Shown piece after piece: positions 18,708 to 26,706 of a stretch of 64,000 bases of DNA; position 1 is the first letter of the stretch; each line of letters opens with the position of its first letter. The notes beneath the pieces were generated by a model, which was given only the letters and a program-made list of their open reading frames with translations, searched no databases and was not told the DNA's origin. A program made the translations under genes and the position numbers. This DNA comes from Collinsella aerofaciens (GTDB lineage Bacteria; Actinomycetota; Coriobacteriia; Coriobacteriales; Coriobacteriaceae), in the NCBI RefSeq assembly GCF_028209625.1, contig NZ_JAQLDU010000008.1, positions 46,283 to 110,282 on the forward strand, read 5' to 3'.

Positions 18708-18742
18708 ACCACCACAAAGGTGCCTGTCCCCTTTGTGGTGGT
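18708..18742. repeat. ACCACCACAAAGG dyad, copy 2 (inverted)
   Basis: Same 13-bp arms as copy 1, but the loop reads TGCCTGTCC, the complement of the copy-1 loop, so the unit is in the opposite orientation. The two copies bracket the gene at 17929-18597. Confidence 0.8.
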
Positions 18743-18831
18743 GAGGAGCGCGCGGCTTCTTTTGGTAATAATGCTGGCTGGCGATATCATTAGTGCAGGT
18801 AGCGAAGGTTTGCGTTGCGAGGTGCTTTGCT

Positions 18832-19503
18832 GTGAGAAGTCCTGCCCGTATTGGATTGATTGTTTTGGCGCTTGCGATTACCGTGGTTGGCATGGGCACT
18901 GTCGGCATGGCGTTTCTACCTGCTGCGGTGACGGAGCCGGTGGTCAAGCCTGTGACTCAATCTGTCGAACTTCTGACCGGCGACGACAAGCCCGAGACCA
19001 TTACCGTTGATTTTGATGAGCAGCCGGCTGTGCTGGGTATTAGCAATTATCCGCGTATTCAGCTTGGGGCCATGCGCTATACCACGGATACAAGCCTGAT
19101 CGATAGGGCGTCCGAGCTACTCAAGGGCAAACCATTTAAGCGTTGGTACGGATATGCGTCCTATCGGGCAAAAGCGAACGACATGGTTGGCGGATGCCAC
19201 TCTTCCATCGAGCTGGACACTGCAAACGGCGCATAGTTATGTGATGTCTCGTACGATCCGGGCTACGAGGGCAATGAGGGTCCGGGCATCTACATCATGG
19301 ACGGCGATGTCGCCTATGTCATGGAGGGCGACCAGACCGAGCTCAACGATTTTATGGGTCAGTGTATCCAAGATGCCTATAAACAGACCTGCTTGCCTGA
19401 CCCGCAGACTGCACGCGATAGTGGGTCTGCCCGTACATGGCTGTTCGAGGATGAGATGCCCTGGACCGTCGAATCGGGAAGTACGGGTTCGGCGAAGGAG
19501 TAG
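18832..19503 (+). pseudogene. Membrane-anchored protein interrupted by an in-frame amber codon
   Basis: One continuous frame encodes an N-terminal membrane segment (RIGLIVLALAITVVGMGTVG) and an exported domain up to SSIELDTANGA, then TAG at 19234-19236. The same frame continues as LCDVSYDPGYEGNEGPGIYI and on to the stop at 19501-19503, about 223 codons in all. A downstream start at 19297 would give only a 68-residue tail. A nonsense mutation in a once-intact gene is the simplest reading. Start GTG 18832 (with GAGG upstream) or GTG 18793. Family unknown. Confidence 0.7.
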
Positions 19504-19511
19504 AGACCGCG

Positions 19512-19546
19512 ACTACCACAAAGGTACCCGTCCCCTTTGTAGTAGT
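19512..19546. repeat. ACCACCACAAAGG dyad, copy 3 (diverged)
   Basis: ACTACCACAAAGG and CCTTTGTAGTAGT pair with one mismatch around TACCCGTCC. It follows the broken gene at 18832-19503. Confidence 0.7.
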
Positions 19547-19554
19547 TCTCGGTT

Positions 19555-19772
19555 TGTCTCGATCTGTAACATCTTGGCCGCTAAAAGTGGGCCTGGTGTT
19601 ACAGATTTAGATTTTCGACTCAGGTGTCTTCGTTCGTCTCGATTTGTAACAGTTAGACCCTAATTTGCCGAGTAGATGTTACAGATTGAGACAAACGGTT
19701 GCCGCTGGTCATTTCATCTTGATCCGTAACATCTAGGATCAAAAATGGCTGCTAGATGTTACAGATCGAGAC
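19555..19772. repeat. Three tandem CGATCTGTAACATC dyads upstream of clpB
   Basis: Three consecutive imperfect hairpins share the arms CTCGATCTGTAACATC and GATGTTACAGATCGAG: left/right arms near 19557/19598, 19636/19678 and 19718/19752. Spacing between successive left arms is about 80 bp. No gene lies in 19504-19949; besides these dyads the stretch holds the clpB operator candidate. Confidence 0.75.
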
Positions 19773-19833
19773 GGTAGTGCGCCTGGGCAGCGGCGGGCTG
19801 ACATCTCAGTACCCTATCCATCAATCACTCAGA

Positions 19834-19860
19834 AAATCTTATATATAGAGACTTAGATTT
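19834..19860 (+). promoter_or_regulatory. HspR-type operator candidate upstream of clpB
   Basis: AAATCTTATAT-N5-GACTTAGATTT, matching the site before dnaK in both 11-mers and in spacing while the surrounding DNA is unrelated. A TATAAG follows 4 nt downstream (19863) and may be the -10 box. Confidence 0.7.
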
Positions 19861-19949
19861 GTGTATAAGATCGCGCAAAGCTGGCAACAATACTTCTCGA
19901 ACAACGTGAAGCCGCCCCGTAGGGCGGCCGCCCCAAGAGAGGTGATTCC

Positions 19950-22577
19950 ATGAGAATCGATAAGCTAGCAATGACGTCGCGCGAGGCGCTGCAGACCGCC
20001 ATGAGCACAGCTGCCGACGCGCAGGCCGGCGCGGTGGAGCCGATTCACCTGCTGTCCGCCCTGCTTGGTGCCGGCGAGCGCAATATCTCCGTGATCATCG
20101 AGCGCATCGGCGCCGATCCGGCCCAGCTTGCACGCTCCACACAAGATGCCATCGACCGCGCGCCCAAGGTTTCGGGCGAGGGCCAGCAGATGGGCCTTTC
20201 CAATGAGCTCGTCCGTGTCATCGAGAAGGCCGAGAAGAAGGCCACCAAGATGGGTGACAGCTTTGTGGTGACCGAGCATCTGCTGATGGCGCTTGCCGAG
20301 GACAAGGGCGAGGCTGGTCGTGTACTGCGTGACGCTGGCGTGACCAAGGAGCGCATCGAGCAGGTCTACGAGGAGCTGCGTGGCGATGACCGCGTGACGT
20401 CTGCCGAGGACAAGACCCAGTTTGAGGCGCTGGAGCAGTACGGTCGCAACATCTGCGATCTGGCCCGCGCCGGCAAGCTCGACCCGGTCATCGGCCGTAC
20501 CGACGAGATCCGCCGTACCATCCAGGTTCTGTCCCGCCGCACCAAGAACAACCCCGTGCTCATCGGCGAGCCGGGCGTCGGCAAGACGGCCATCGTCGAG
20601 GGTATCGCCCAGCGTATCGTGGCCGGCGACGTGCCGAGCACCCTGCGCGACCGCGACCTCATCGAGCTCGACATGAGCGCGCTGGTCGCCGGCGCCAAGT
20701 ATCGCGGCGAGTTCGAGGACCGCTTGAAGGCCGTGCTCAAGGAAGTGCAAAAGGCGCAAGGCAAGGTCATCCTGTTCATCGATGAGCTCCACACCATCGT
20801 GGGCGCGGGTGCCACCGAGGGCTCCATGGATGCCGGCAACATCCTCAAGCCGGCGCTCGCCCGTGGCGACTTGCACGCAATCGGCGCGACTACGCTCGAC
20901 GAGTACCGCAAGTACATCGAGAAGGACGCGGCACTCGCCCGTCGTTTCCAGACCGTGATGGTCAGCGAGCCTACCGTCGAGGACACCATTTCAATCCTGC
21001 GTGGCCTCAAGGAGAAGTACGAGATCTTCCACGGCGTGCATATCACCGATAGTGCGCTCGTGGCAGCTGCCGACCTCTCCGATCGCTATATCGCCGACCG
21101 CTTCCTGCCCGACAAGGCCATCGACCTGGTCGATGAGGCGGCAAGCCGCTTGCGCATGGAGCTCGACAGCATGCCGGTCGAGATTGACGCCACCACGCGT
21201 CAGCTCACCCAGCTGCAGATCGAGGAACAGGCGCTCATGAAGGAGACCGACGACGCCTCCAAGGAGCGTCTGGAGGCCCTGCGCCAAGAGATTGCCGAGG
21301 TCCAAGAAAAGCTCAACGTGCAAAAGGCCGGCTGGCTCAACCAGAAGAACGCCATCGACCACGTGCAGGAGCTCAAGGGACAGCTCGACGAGGCCAAGAG
21401 CGAAGAGGAGCGTGCGACGCGCAACGGCGACCTGGGCCGTGCGTCCGAGCTGCGCTATTCCGTGATCCCGGGTCTGCAGCAGCAGATTCAGGATTCCGAG
21501 GCTGCGCTCGAGGCACAAAAGCAGCAGGACGGCGAGGGCCTCAACGAGCAGGTGACCTCCGATGAGATCGCCGAGGTCGTGAGCGCCTGGACCGGCGTGC
21601 CCGTGTCCAAGATGATGCAGGGCGAGCTCGACAAACTGAAGGGCTTGGAGGACGAGCTGCATAAGCGCGTCATCGGCCAGGAGGAGGCGGTCTCCGCCGT
21701 GGCCGCGGCCGTGCGCCGCAGCCGTGCGGGCCTCTCCGATCCGGACAAGCCCATCGGCAGCTTCTTCTTCCTGGGCCCCACCGGCGTGGGCAAGACCGAG
21801 CTCGCCAAGGCACTGGCCGAGTGCCTGTTCGACGACGAGCGCGCGCTCGTGCGTATCGACATGTCCGAGTACATGGAGAAGTTCAGCGTCCAGCGTCTGA
21901 TCGGTGCGCCTCCGGGATATGTGGGTTACGACGAGGGTGGTCAGCTCACCGAGGCTGTGCGCCGTCGTCCGTACTCCGTGATCTTGCTCGACGAGATGGA
22001 GAAGGCTCATCCGGATGTCTTCAACGTGCTGCTGCAGGTGCTCGACGACGGCCGCCTGACTGATGGCCAAGGTCGCCAGGTGTCCTTCAAGAACACGATC
22101 ATTATCATGACGTCCAACGTGGGCTCCAAGGCTATCGCCGAGCTTTCCGGCAAGGACGAGGAAGAGATGCGCCATCAGGTCGACGCGGCCATGGCTCAGA
22201 CCTTCCGCCCCGAGTTCCTCAACCGTATCGACGATATCGTGGTGTTCCATCCGCTCGGCATGGCGCAGATTGAGAAGATCGTCGATATCCAGCTCGCCGA
22301 TGTCCGCGCACGTCTGGCCAAGGAGCGCATGACGCTGGCCATCACCCCGGCGGCCAAGCAGATGCTCGCCGTGGGCGGCCTGGACCCGGTCTTTGGTGCC
22401 CGTCCGCTCAAGCGTCTCGTGCAGCGCGAGGTCGTGGATGCCATTGCCGCCGCTATCATCGACGGCACGGTGCGCGAGGGCGATCAGGTGACGGTCGATG
22501 TCGACAAGGACGGCGGCTTTACCGTCGTGTGCGACAACACGCCGGCGGCCACCTACGAAGTCCCCGACGCCGAGTAG
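19950..22577 (+). CDS. clpB: Disaggregase ClpB
   Basis: 875-residue Hsp100 ATPase that rescues aggregated proteins with DnaK. An N-terminal double Clp repeat (about 1-150) is followed by NBD1 with Walker [14 protein letters not shown] (about 205) and Walker [16 protein letters not shown], a coiled-coil middle domain (about 400-540) and NBD2 with Walker [13 protein letters not shown] (about 608). The middle domain separates ClpB from ClpA/ClpC. GAGAGGTGATTCC precedes the ATG. Its promoter shares the HspR-like site with dnaK. Confidence 0.97.
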   Translation: MRIDKLAMTSREALQTAMSTAADAQAGAVEPIHLLSALLGAGERNISVIIERIGADPAQLARSTQDAIDRAPKVSGEGQQMGLSNELVRVIEKAEKKATKMGDSFVVTEHLLMALAEDKGEAGRVLRDAGVTKERIEQVYEELRGDDRVTSAEDKTQFEALEQYGRNICDLARAGKLDPVIGRTDEIRRTIQVLSRRTKNNPVLIGEPGVGKTAIVEGIAQRIVAGDVPSTLRDRDLIELDMSALVAGAKYRGEFEDRLKAVLKEVQKAQGKVILFIDELHTIVGAGATEGSMDAGNILKPALARGDLHAIGATTLDEYRKYIEKDAALARRFQTVMVSEPTVEDTISILRGLKEKYEIFHGVHITDSALVAAADLSDRYIADRFLPDKAIDLVDEAASRLRMELDSMPVEIDATTRQLTQLQIEEQALMKETDDASKERLEALRQEIAEVQEKLNVQKAGWLNQKNAIDHVQELKGQLDEAKSEEERATRNGDLGRASELRYSVIPGLQQQIQDSEAALEAQKQQDGEGLNEQVTSDEIAEVVSAWTGVPVSKMMQGELDKLKGLEDELHKRVIGQEEAVSAVAAAVRRSRAGLSDPDKPIGSFFFLGPTGVGKTELAKALAECLFDDERALVRIDMSEYMEKFSVQRLIGAPPGYVGYDEGGQLTEAVRRRPYSVILLDEMEKAHPDVFNVLLQVLDDGRLTDGQGRQVSFKNTIIIMTSNVGSKAIAELSGKDEEEMRHQVDAAMAQTFRPEFLNRIDDIVVFHPLGMAQIEKIVDIQLADVRARLAKERMTLAITPAAKQMLAVGGLDPVFGARPLKRLVQREVVDAIAAAIIDGTVREGDQVTVDVDKDGGFTVVCDNTPAATYEVPDAE

Positions 22578-22621
22578 ATTTTGGGCCGGCTTTAAAACCG
22601 CCCCTCATCGCAAAACGCCAA

Positions 22622-22656
22622 GGGCGGCGGATCCAATCGGGTCCGCCGCCCTTTTT
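22622..22656 (+). terminator. Terminator after clpB
   Basis: GGGCGGCGGA and TCCGCCGCCC form a perfect 10-bp stem with a 10-nt loop, followed by TTTTT. Confidence 0.9.
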
Positions 22657-22708
22657 CGTGCGACAATCGATGGTGTTGAACGTGAGTACATGGCAAGGAG
22701 CTATGCAG

Positions 22709-22903
22709 ATGACAGACAAGAACAAGACGAACACGCCGGCGACCGATGCCGCACCCGCCGCACCTAAGCCTGCGCCTAAACCGGCGCCCAAGCCGCGCGA
22801 CCCCTATATCCGTGCCGAGAACGAGGATGACGACGGCTACGATCCTTATAGCGATCGTCGCCCCGAGCGCGAGCCGCTGTTCGAAGCCGACCCGTGGCGC
22901 TGA
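22709..22903 (+). CDS. Small Pro/Ala-rich acidic protein
   Basis: 64 residues from the ATG at 22709; AGGAG lies 8 nt upstream. The N-terminal half is low complexity (AAPAAPKPAPKPAPKP), the C-terminal half is charged (AENEDDDGYDPYSDRRPERE). It has no membrane segment. It is likely disordered. Unrecognised; the good ribosome site and clean borders support a real gene. Confidence 0.55.
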   Translation: MTDKNKTNTPATDAAPAAPKPAPKPAPKPRDPYIRAENEDDDGYDPYSDRRPEREPLFEADPWR

Positions 22904-22927
22904 GCGCCACCCAAAAGGCCACTAATA

Positions 22928-22994
22928 AGTTGCGGTGAAATAGGGACTGTTTTGCGGTTTGACCAGCAAAAACAGTCCCTATTTCACCGCAACT
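22928..22994. repeat. GCGGTGAAATAG family dyad, copy 2
   Basis: A perfect 26-bp inverted repeat starting AGTTGCGGTGAAATAGGGAC (22928-22953 with 22969-22994) and a 15-nt loop. The arms share their outer 16 bases with the copy at 9863. The inner part holds GGGAC/GTCCC. Confidence 0.85.
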
Positions 22995-23035
22995 GCGTTA
23001 GGGATGTGGGTGTTGGGCGGCTGTCTTCGAGCTGG

Positions 23036-24532
23036 CTAGTCCTGGGCCTTGATGCTCGGCAGGAGAATCTGGGCGAGGTAGTCGGTCTCGAGTTTGGTCG
23101 CGGCGTCTGCCTTGCCGTCTTTGCCGACCAGTACGTTCTTGATCTGGCTATAGGTGTAGCGGTTACCGGTCGTGAGCTCGACAAGCTCAATGGCCGTGTC
23201 CATGGGGTAGGTTGACACGGGATTCTGCGTCCGTCCGTTGATGGTCTGGGGCACCACGTACGGATAGACGGGGCCGCTGGCGTAGACGGTATAACCGTTG
23301 CCTAGATTGGCCGCACCCAAAACCGTATCGCCCTCATCGGGCGTAAAGCTCTCGCCCTCGCGCACCGCGACGAGCGTCACAATCGGCGTATCGCTGTCGC
23401 CGGCAAGATAGATGCATAGCGTGCTGCCATTTTGCCAAGTCTCGACCTTGCCGTACCACTCGACGGGGATATCGAGCTGGTAGAGGTCGGTTGCCTTGTG
23501 GCGAGCGTCAGCATCGCGGGCTGCCTGTGCCTTTTGCGCGCTCACGGCATTGACGGCGGCGTCGCGCCGCGCGGTTGCCGCCTGCTGGAGCACCTTGGCG
23601 GTGGCGGAGGAGCTCGCGCCTCCCTCCTCGGCATATTTGGCGGCGGCATCGATCTGGTCGTCGGTTACCGTGTCGGCCGAAGGCACCTTGAGCTTAAAGG
23701 TGACCTGGGCACTTAAATCCTGTCCATCGCTCTTAACGGTGACCTGCGTCTTGGTGGTCGGGACGGTATAGATGGTGCCGTCGGCCGCGATGGGGGAGGC
23801 AGCGATGGAGAGCGTGTAGTCACCGGGTAGTAGTTTGATGCCACGGCCGTGCTCGTCAACATAGAGTGTTTCGCTTACGGAGGATCCGTCAGAATCCTGG
23901 CCACTTACCTGTACGGGAATCTTGGAGCCGGTGGAACAGTCGAGCCCCGCGGCATGTACGCCAATCTGCACCGACATCATCGTGTGGGCATTGGCGGCGA
24001 CAGCGGCAGCCTGCTCTTGCTGATATCCGTTCCAGGCAGCATAGCCTGCACCACCGGCGACGAGCGCGACGGCCACGACACCGGCGACCATCAGATTGCG
24101 GCGCTTGGGCGACATCTTGCGATGGCGAACCTCGGCCTCGCGTGCCGAGGGAACGGACGGCAGGGGAATATCGCCCATGGCGATGGTCTCGTCCACGGCT
24201 GGTGCGGAACCCAGGCCAGGAAGCTCGCGGGTCAGCGAATCCTCGGCCGGCAAGCTGTCGAGCAAGACGGTTTCCTCGCCCGTGTCGGATTCGGGCTGAT
24301 TGCCGGCCTCGCTTTCGGTACCTTCGTGACCTGCCTCATCTTCGGCAGGCTCAACGTCGTCTGCATCCTGATCATCGGACTGCGCCTCGGCTTCCAGCTC
24401 ATCCTGCACATCAACGCCCGAATCGTCAAACGCAATCTCATCGAGTGAAATCCGGTCTAAGCTCTCCAAGGCCTCAGCGCAAGCTTCTGCATCTTGGGTC
24501 GCATCCTCTTGGCCCATCGTCTCATCTTTCAT
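23036..24532 (-). CDS. Single-pass membrane protein with long acidic cytoplasmic tail
   Basis: 498 residues. Residues 1-140 are very acidic and low complexity. A basic patch (RHRKMSPKRRN) precedes one membrane helix (about 146-168, LMVAGVVAVALVAGGAGYAA), so the C-terminus is outside. The exterior has a beta-rich segment (VSETLYVDEHGRGIKLLPGD), a helical Ala-rich stretch (about 300-350) and a terminal domain (DIPVEWYGKVETWQNGS). GGGGGA precedes the ATG. Unknown family; possibly cell-envelope signalling or adhesion. Confidence 0.75.
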   Translation of the reverse strand: MKDETMGQEDATQDAEACAEALESLDRISLDEIAFDDSGVDVQDELEAEAQSDDQDADDVEPAEDEAGHEGTESEAGNQPESDTGEETVLLDSLPAEDSLTRELPGLGSAPAVDETIAMGDIPLPSVPSAREAEVRHRKMSPKRRNLMVAGVVAVALVAGGAGYAAWNGYQQEQAAAVAANAHTMMSVQIGVHAAGLDCSTGSKIPVQVSGQDSDGSSVSETLYVDEHGRGIKLLPGDYTLSIAASPIAADGTIYTVPTTKTQVTVKSDGQDLSAQVTFKLKVPSADTVTDDQIDAAAKYAEEGGASSSATAKVLQQAATARRDAAVNAVSAQKAQAARDADARHKATDLYQLDIPVEWYGKVETWQNGSTLCIYLAGDSDTPIVTLVAVREGESFTPDEGDTVLGAANLGNGYTVYASGPVYPYVVPQTINGRTQNPVSTYPMDTAIELVELTTGNRYTYSQIKNVLVGKDGKADAATKLETDYLAQILLPSIKAQD

Positions 24533-24680
24533 ATATCCCCCAAGCTCAATATCGGGACAACAATGTACCCAAAAACAAGGTCATATAGAGCTGTCAGGCG
24601 ATCGGAAATCTGATTTTATCTGTGCGAGAGGTTTTGAATGTGTGTGCGAATGGAATATGTGCGTGAATGCGTGCAACAAC

Positions 24681-24719
24681 AAAAAGCCCCGGAAAGCGGG
24701 CGAATCGCTTTCCGGGGCT
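24681..24719 (-). terminator. Terminator after the DUF5692-like gene
   Basis: On the minus strand AGCCCCGGAAAGCG and its complement form a 14-bp stem with a 7-nt loop followed by TTTTTGTTGTTG. It lies 68 nt beyond the stop at 24787. Nothing else is recognised in 24533-24786. Confidence 0.85.
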
Positions 24720-24786
24720 GCGCATGACGCGCGATTGCGGTATCGGCTAAGTTTGCCTACATTCAAATGTGGACGGAATAAACATG

Positions 24787-25793
24787 TTACTCGGCGTGAG
24801 CGTAATCAACCTTGGCGCGGCGGGCGGTAGCCTTCTCCCAATCGCTGGTGCCCTCAAAGACATCCTGCTTGTAGGGATTGCGGCCGAGCTTCTTGGCACG
24901 GTAGGCGATGTAGATGATCGCGGCGATGTTGGCGACCAGTGCGGCGATCGAGACCGCGGTAGCGGCACTGGGGTCGAGCGTGGAGTGGGTTACAAAGATG
25001 GACTCCTCCTGGAAGTAGGGGAACACCTGGGCAAACATGCACCAAATGGCAAGCGTAAAGGCGCGATTCTGGATCCAGCCGCCCTTGTTCCAGATAAAGG
25101 CGGCGACGGTGGGCGCCAGCAGCAGCGCAAAGCCGCAGAACCAGGAGTGGGTGGGCAGGCAGTTGTAGGTGTAGCAGAAGTTCCAGATATCGTAGGCGAT
25201 GATGTAGACCCAGGTCATGTCGGGCCACAGCATGTCGGTCTGATCCTCGGAGGCGTAGACGCTCCACCAACCGGTCATGCAGAAGATGTTGATGATACCG
25301 GCGATGCCGTTGAACACGTTGTTCCAGCCGGCAAGCTGCGTGGCGCCCTCGGAGGTGACCCAGGTGGACTCGCCCAGGACAAAGAAGTGATAGGCGCTCT
25401 CGAAGTCGGATACGACGGCGATCATGATGTTGATGGCAACGATCACAAACGGCCACGCGCGGAACCAATGCGCCTTGCCGATCTTGCCCCACTGGTACTT
25501 AATGGCAATGAAGCCCCAGCAACCGGCCAGCGCCGCGTATACCTTGGCGTAGTGGAACCAGCTGTTCTGGTACACATGGGTGGGGTTGGTGAGCGCCCAC
25601 TCGGCGCCCTGTGAGACGCCGATGGCGATGGCGACGCAGTAGATGGTCATGGCAAGCGGAGCTACGCCAAAGATGATTGCCGCGCCCAGCTTGGTGCGGC
25701 GGCCGACCTCGTTGAGCACGATCAGGCCGATAAAGACCATCGCCCAGCCGACCCAGTGGATAGGGTATCGCTACCCCAGACATCGAACAGCAT
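24787..25793 (-). CDS. DUF5692-like multi-pass membrane protein with 5' frameshift
   Basis: The open frame up to 25740 encodes 317 residues with about eight hydrophobic helices and many aromatic residues (NSWFHYAKVYAALAGCWGFI, MTGWWSVYASEDQTDMLWPD). It resembles the DUF5692 family of Eggerthella/Collinsella, from memory. The best start is the ATG at 25793 (GGAGAG upstream), giving MLFDVWGSDT. That frame shifts near the GGG at 25763-25765. One extra base there would join it to PIHWVGWAMVFIGLIVLNE. So a single-base deletion, or a sequencing error in a homopolymer, separates start and body. Downstream of a divergent tetR; function unknown, perhaps transport. Confidence 0.65.
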
Positions 25794-25856
25794 GCTGCTC
25801 TCCTTTCATGCGCCCGCGGCCCCTCTTCTGATCGCGGGCAGTTTGGCCAAATGTCG

Positions 25857-26519
25857 TCAGTTCTGGGGCTTGCGCTCCTGATACTTGGCGGTATAGCCCT
25901 CGATATGGAGCGTCGAGGCGATGATTTCCTTGACTGTCTCGTCGGGCACATCGGGGTGCGTGCGGATATACATCAGCAGCCCCATGATGAGGGTGTAGAA
26001 CGTCTCGTAGACATGGTCGATGCGTAGCTCGTGATGGGCGACAAAATCCACCACGGTGGTATCGCAGATATACTGCGCCACGCGCTGGACCACGTTGTGC
26101 AAAAAGCCGCCGTAGAGCGCGCCGCTGCTCGAGGTGAGCGTGCTCGGCAACTCGTGGCCGCTCACGACCAGGCGCTTAAAGAGCGGAGCAACGGTGTCGA
26201 GTGCGCCTTCGATGTCGCCAACCGTGCGGCTGGCGTTCCACTGCTCGAGCTCGGCGATAAAGCCGTCGATTGCCTCGTCCATAACGGCGGTGACGGCGGC
26301 ATCCATATCGGCAAAGTAGTGGTAGAACAGCGAACGCGTGCAGCCAGCCCGCTTGGTCACGGCCGATACCGAAAGATGGGACACACCAAGCTCGGCGCTC
26401 ACGGCGCGCACAGCGGCGAGGATCTCGCGACGGCGCTCGTCGCCCGTCAGGCGTTTTGCCGCGCTATCGGATGCGGGGACGGCATCGACCACAGAGATAT
26501 CTGCTGCGTTGTCGCCCAT
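25857..26519 (-). CDS. TetR/AcrR-family transcriptional regulator
   Basis: 220 residues. The N-terminal HTH is typical (REILAAVRAVSAELGVSHLS, VTKRAGCTRSLFYHYFADMD, about residues 28-75). The C-terminal ligand domain is all helical and unassigned. It precedes the DUF5692-like gene by 63 nt on the same strand and is divergent from the large oxidoreductase. It probably represses both sides through the paired TTGAC-N5-GTCAA sites in the 187-bp divergent region. The inducer is unknown. Confidence 0.88.
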   Translation of the reverse strand: MGDNAADISVVDAVPASDSAAKRLTGDERRREILAAVRAVSAELGVSHLSVSAVTKRAGCTRSLFYHYFADMDAAVTAVMDEAIDGFIAELEQWNASRTVGDIEGALDTVAPLFKRLVVSGHELPSTLTSSSGALYGGFLHNVVQRVAQYICDTTVVDFVAHHELRIDHVYETFYTLIMGLLMYIRTHPDVPDETVKEIIASTLHIEGYTAKYQERKPQN

Positions 26520-26577
26520 GTTTTGCCGCCTTTCATCCTCTTTTGCCTGACCGTTCGCCTAACAGTCTTGAATATTG

Positions 26578-26615
26578 TTGACGGTTCGTCAATACTGTTT
26601 TTGACACAATGTCAA
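26578..26615. promoter_or_regulatory. Two TTGAC-N5-GTCAA operators in the divergent tetR/oxidoreductase region
   Basis: TTGACGGTTCGTCAA (26578-26592) and TTGACACAATGTCAA (26601-26615) are identical 15-bp dyads except for the 5-nt centres. Their centres are 23 bp apart. Extended outward they read TATTGTTGAC ... GTCAACAATA, so the pair is itself symmetric. Likely TetR-family binding sites; -35/-10 boxes are not clear. Confidence 0.65.
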
Positions 26616-26706
26616 CAATAGCGGGTGAACGGCATGGGGGCATGTCGAGCCCGTACAAAGAGGGGCGCCGCGGTCTCGCCGGGCTGTGGCAAGAGAAGGG
26701 ACGACT

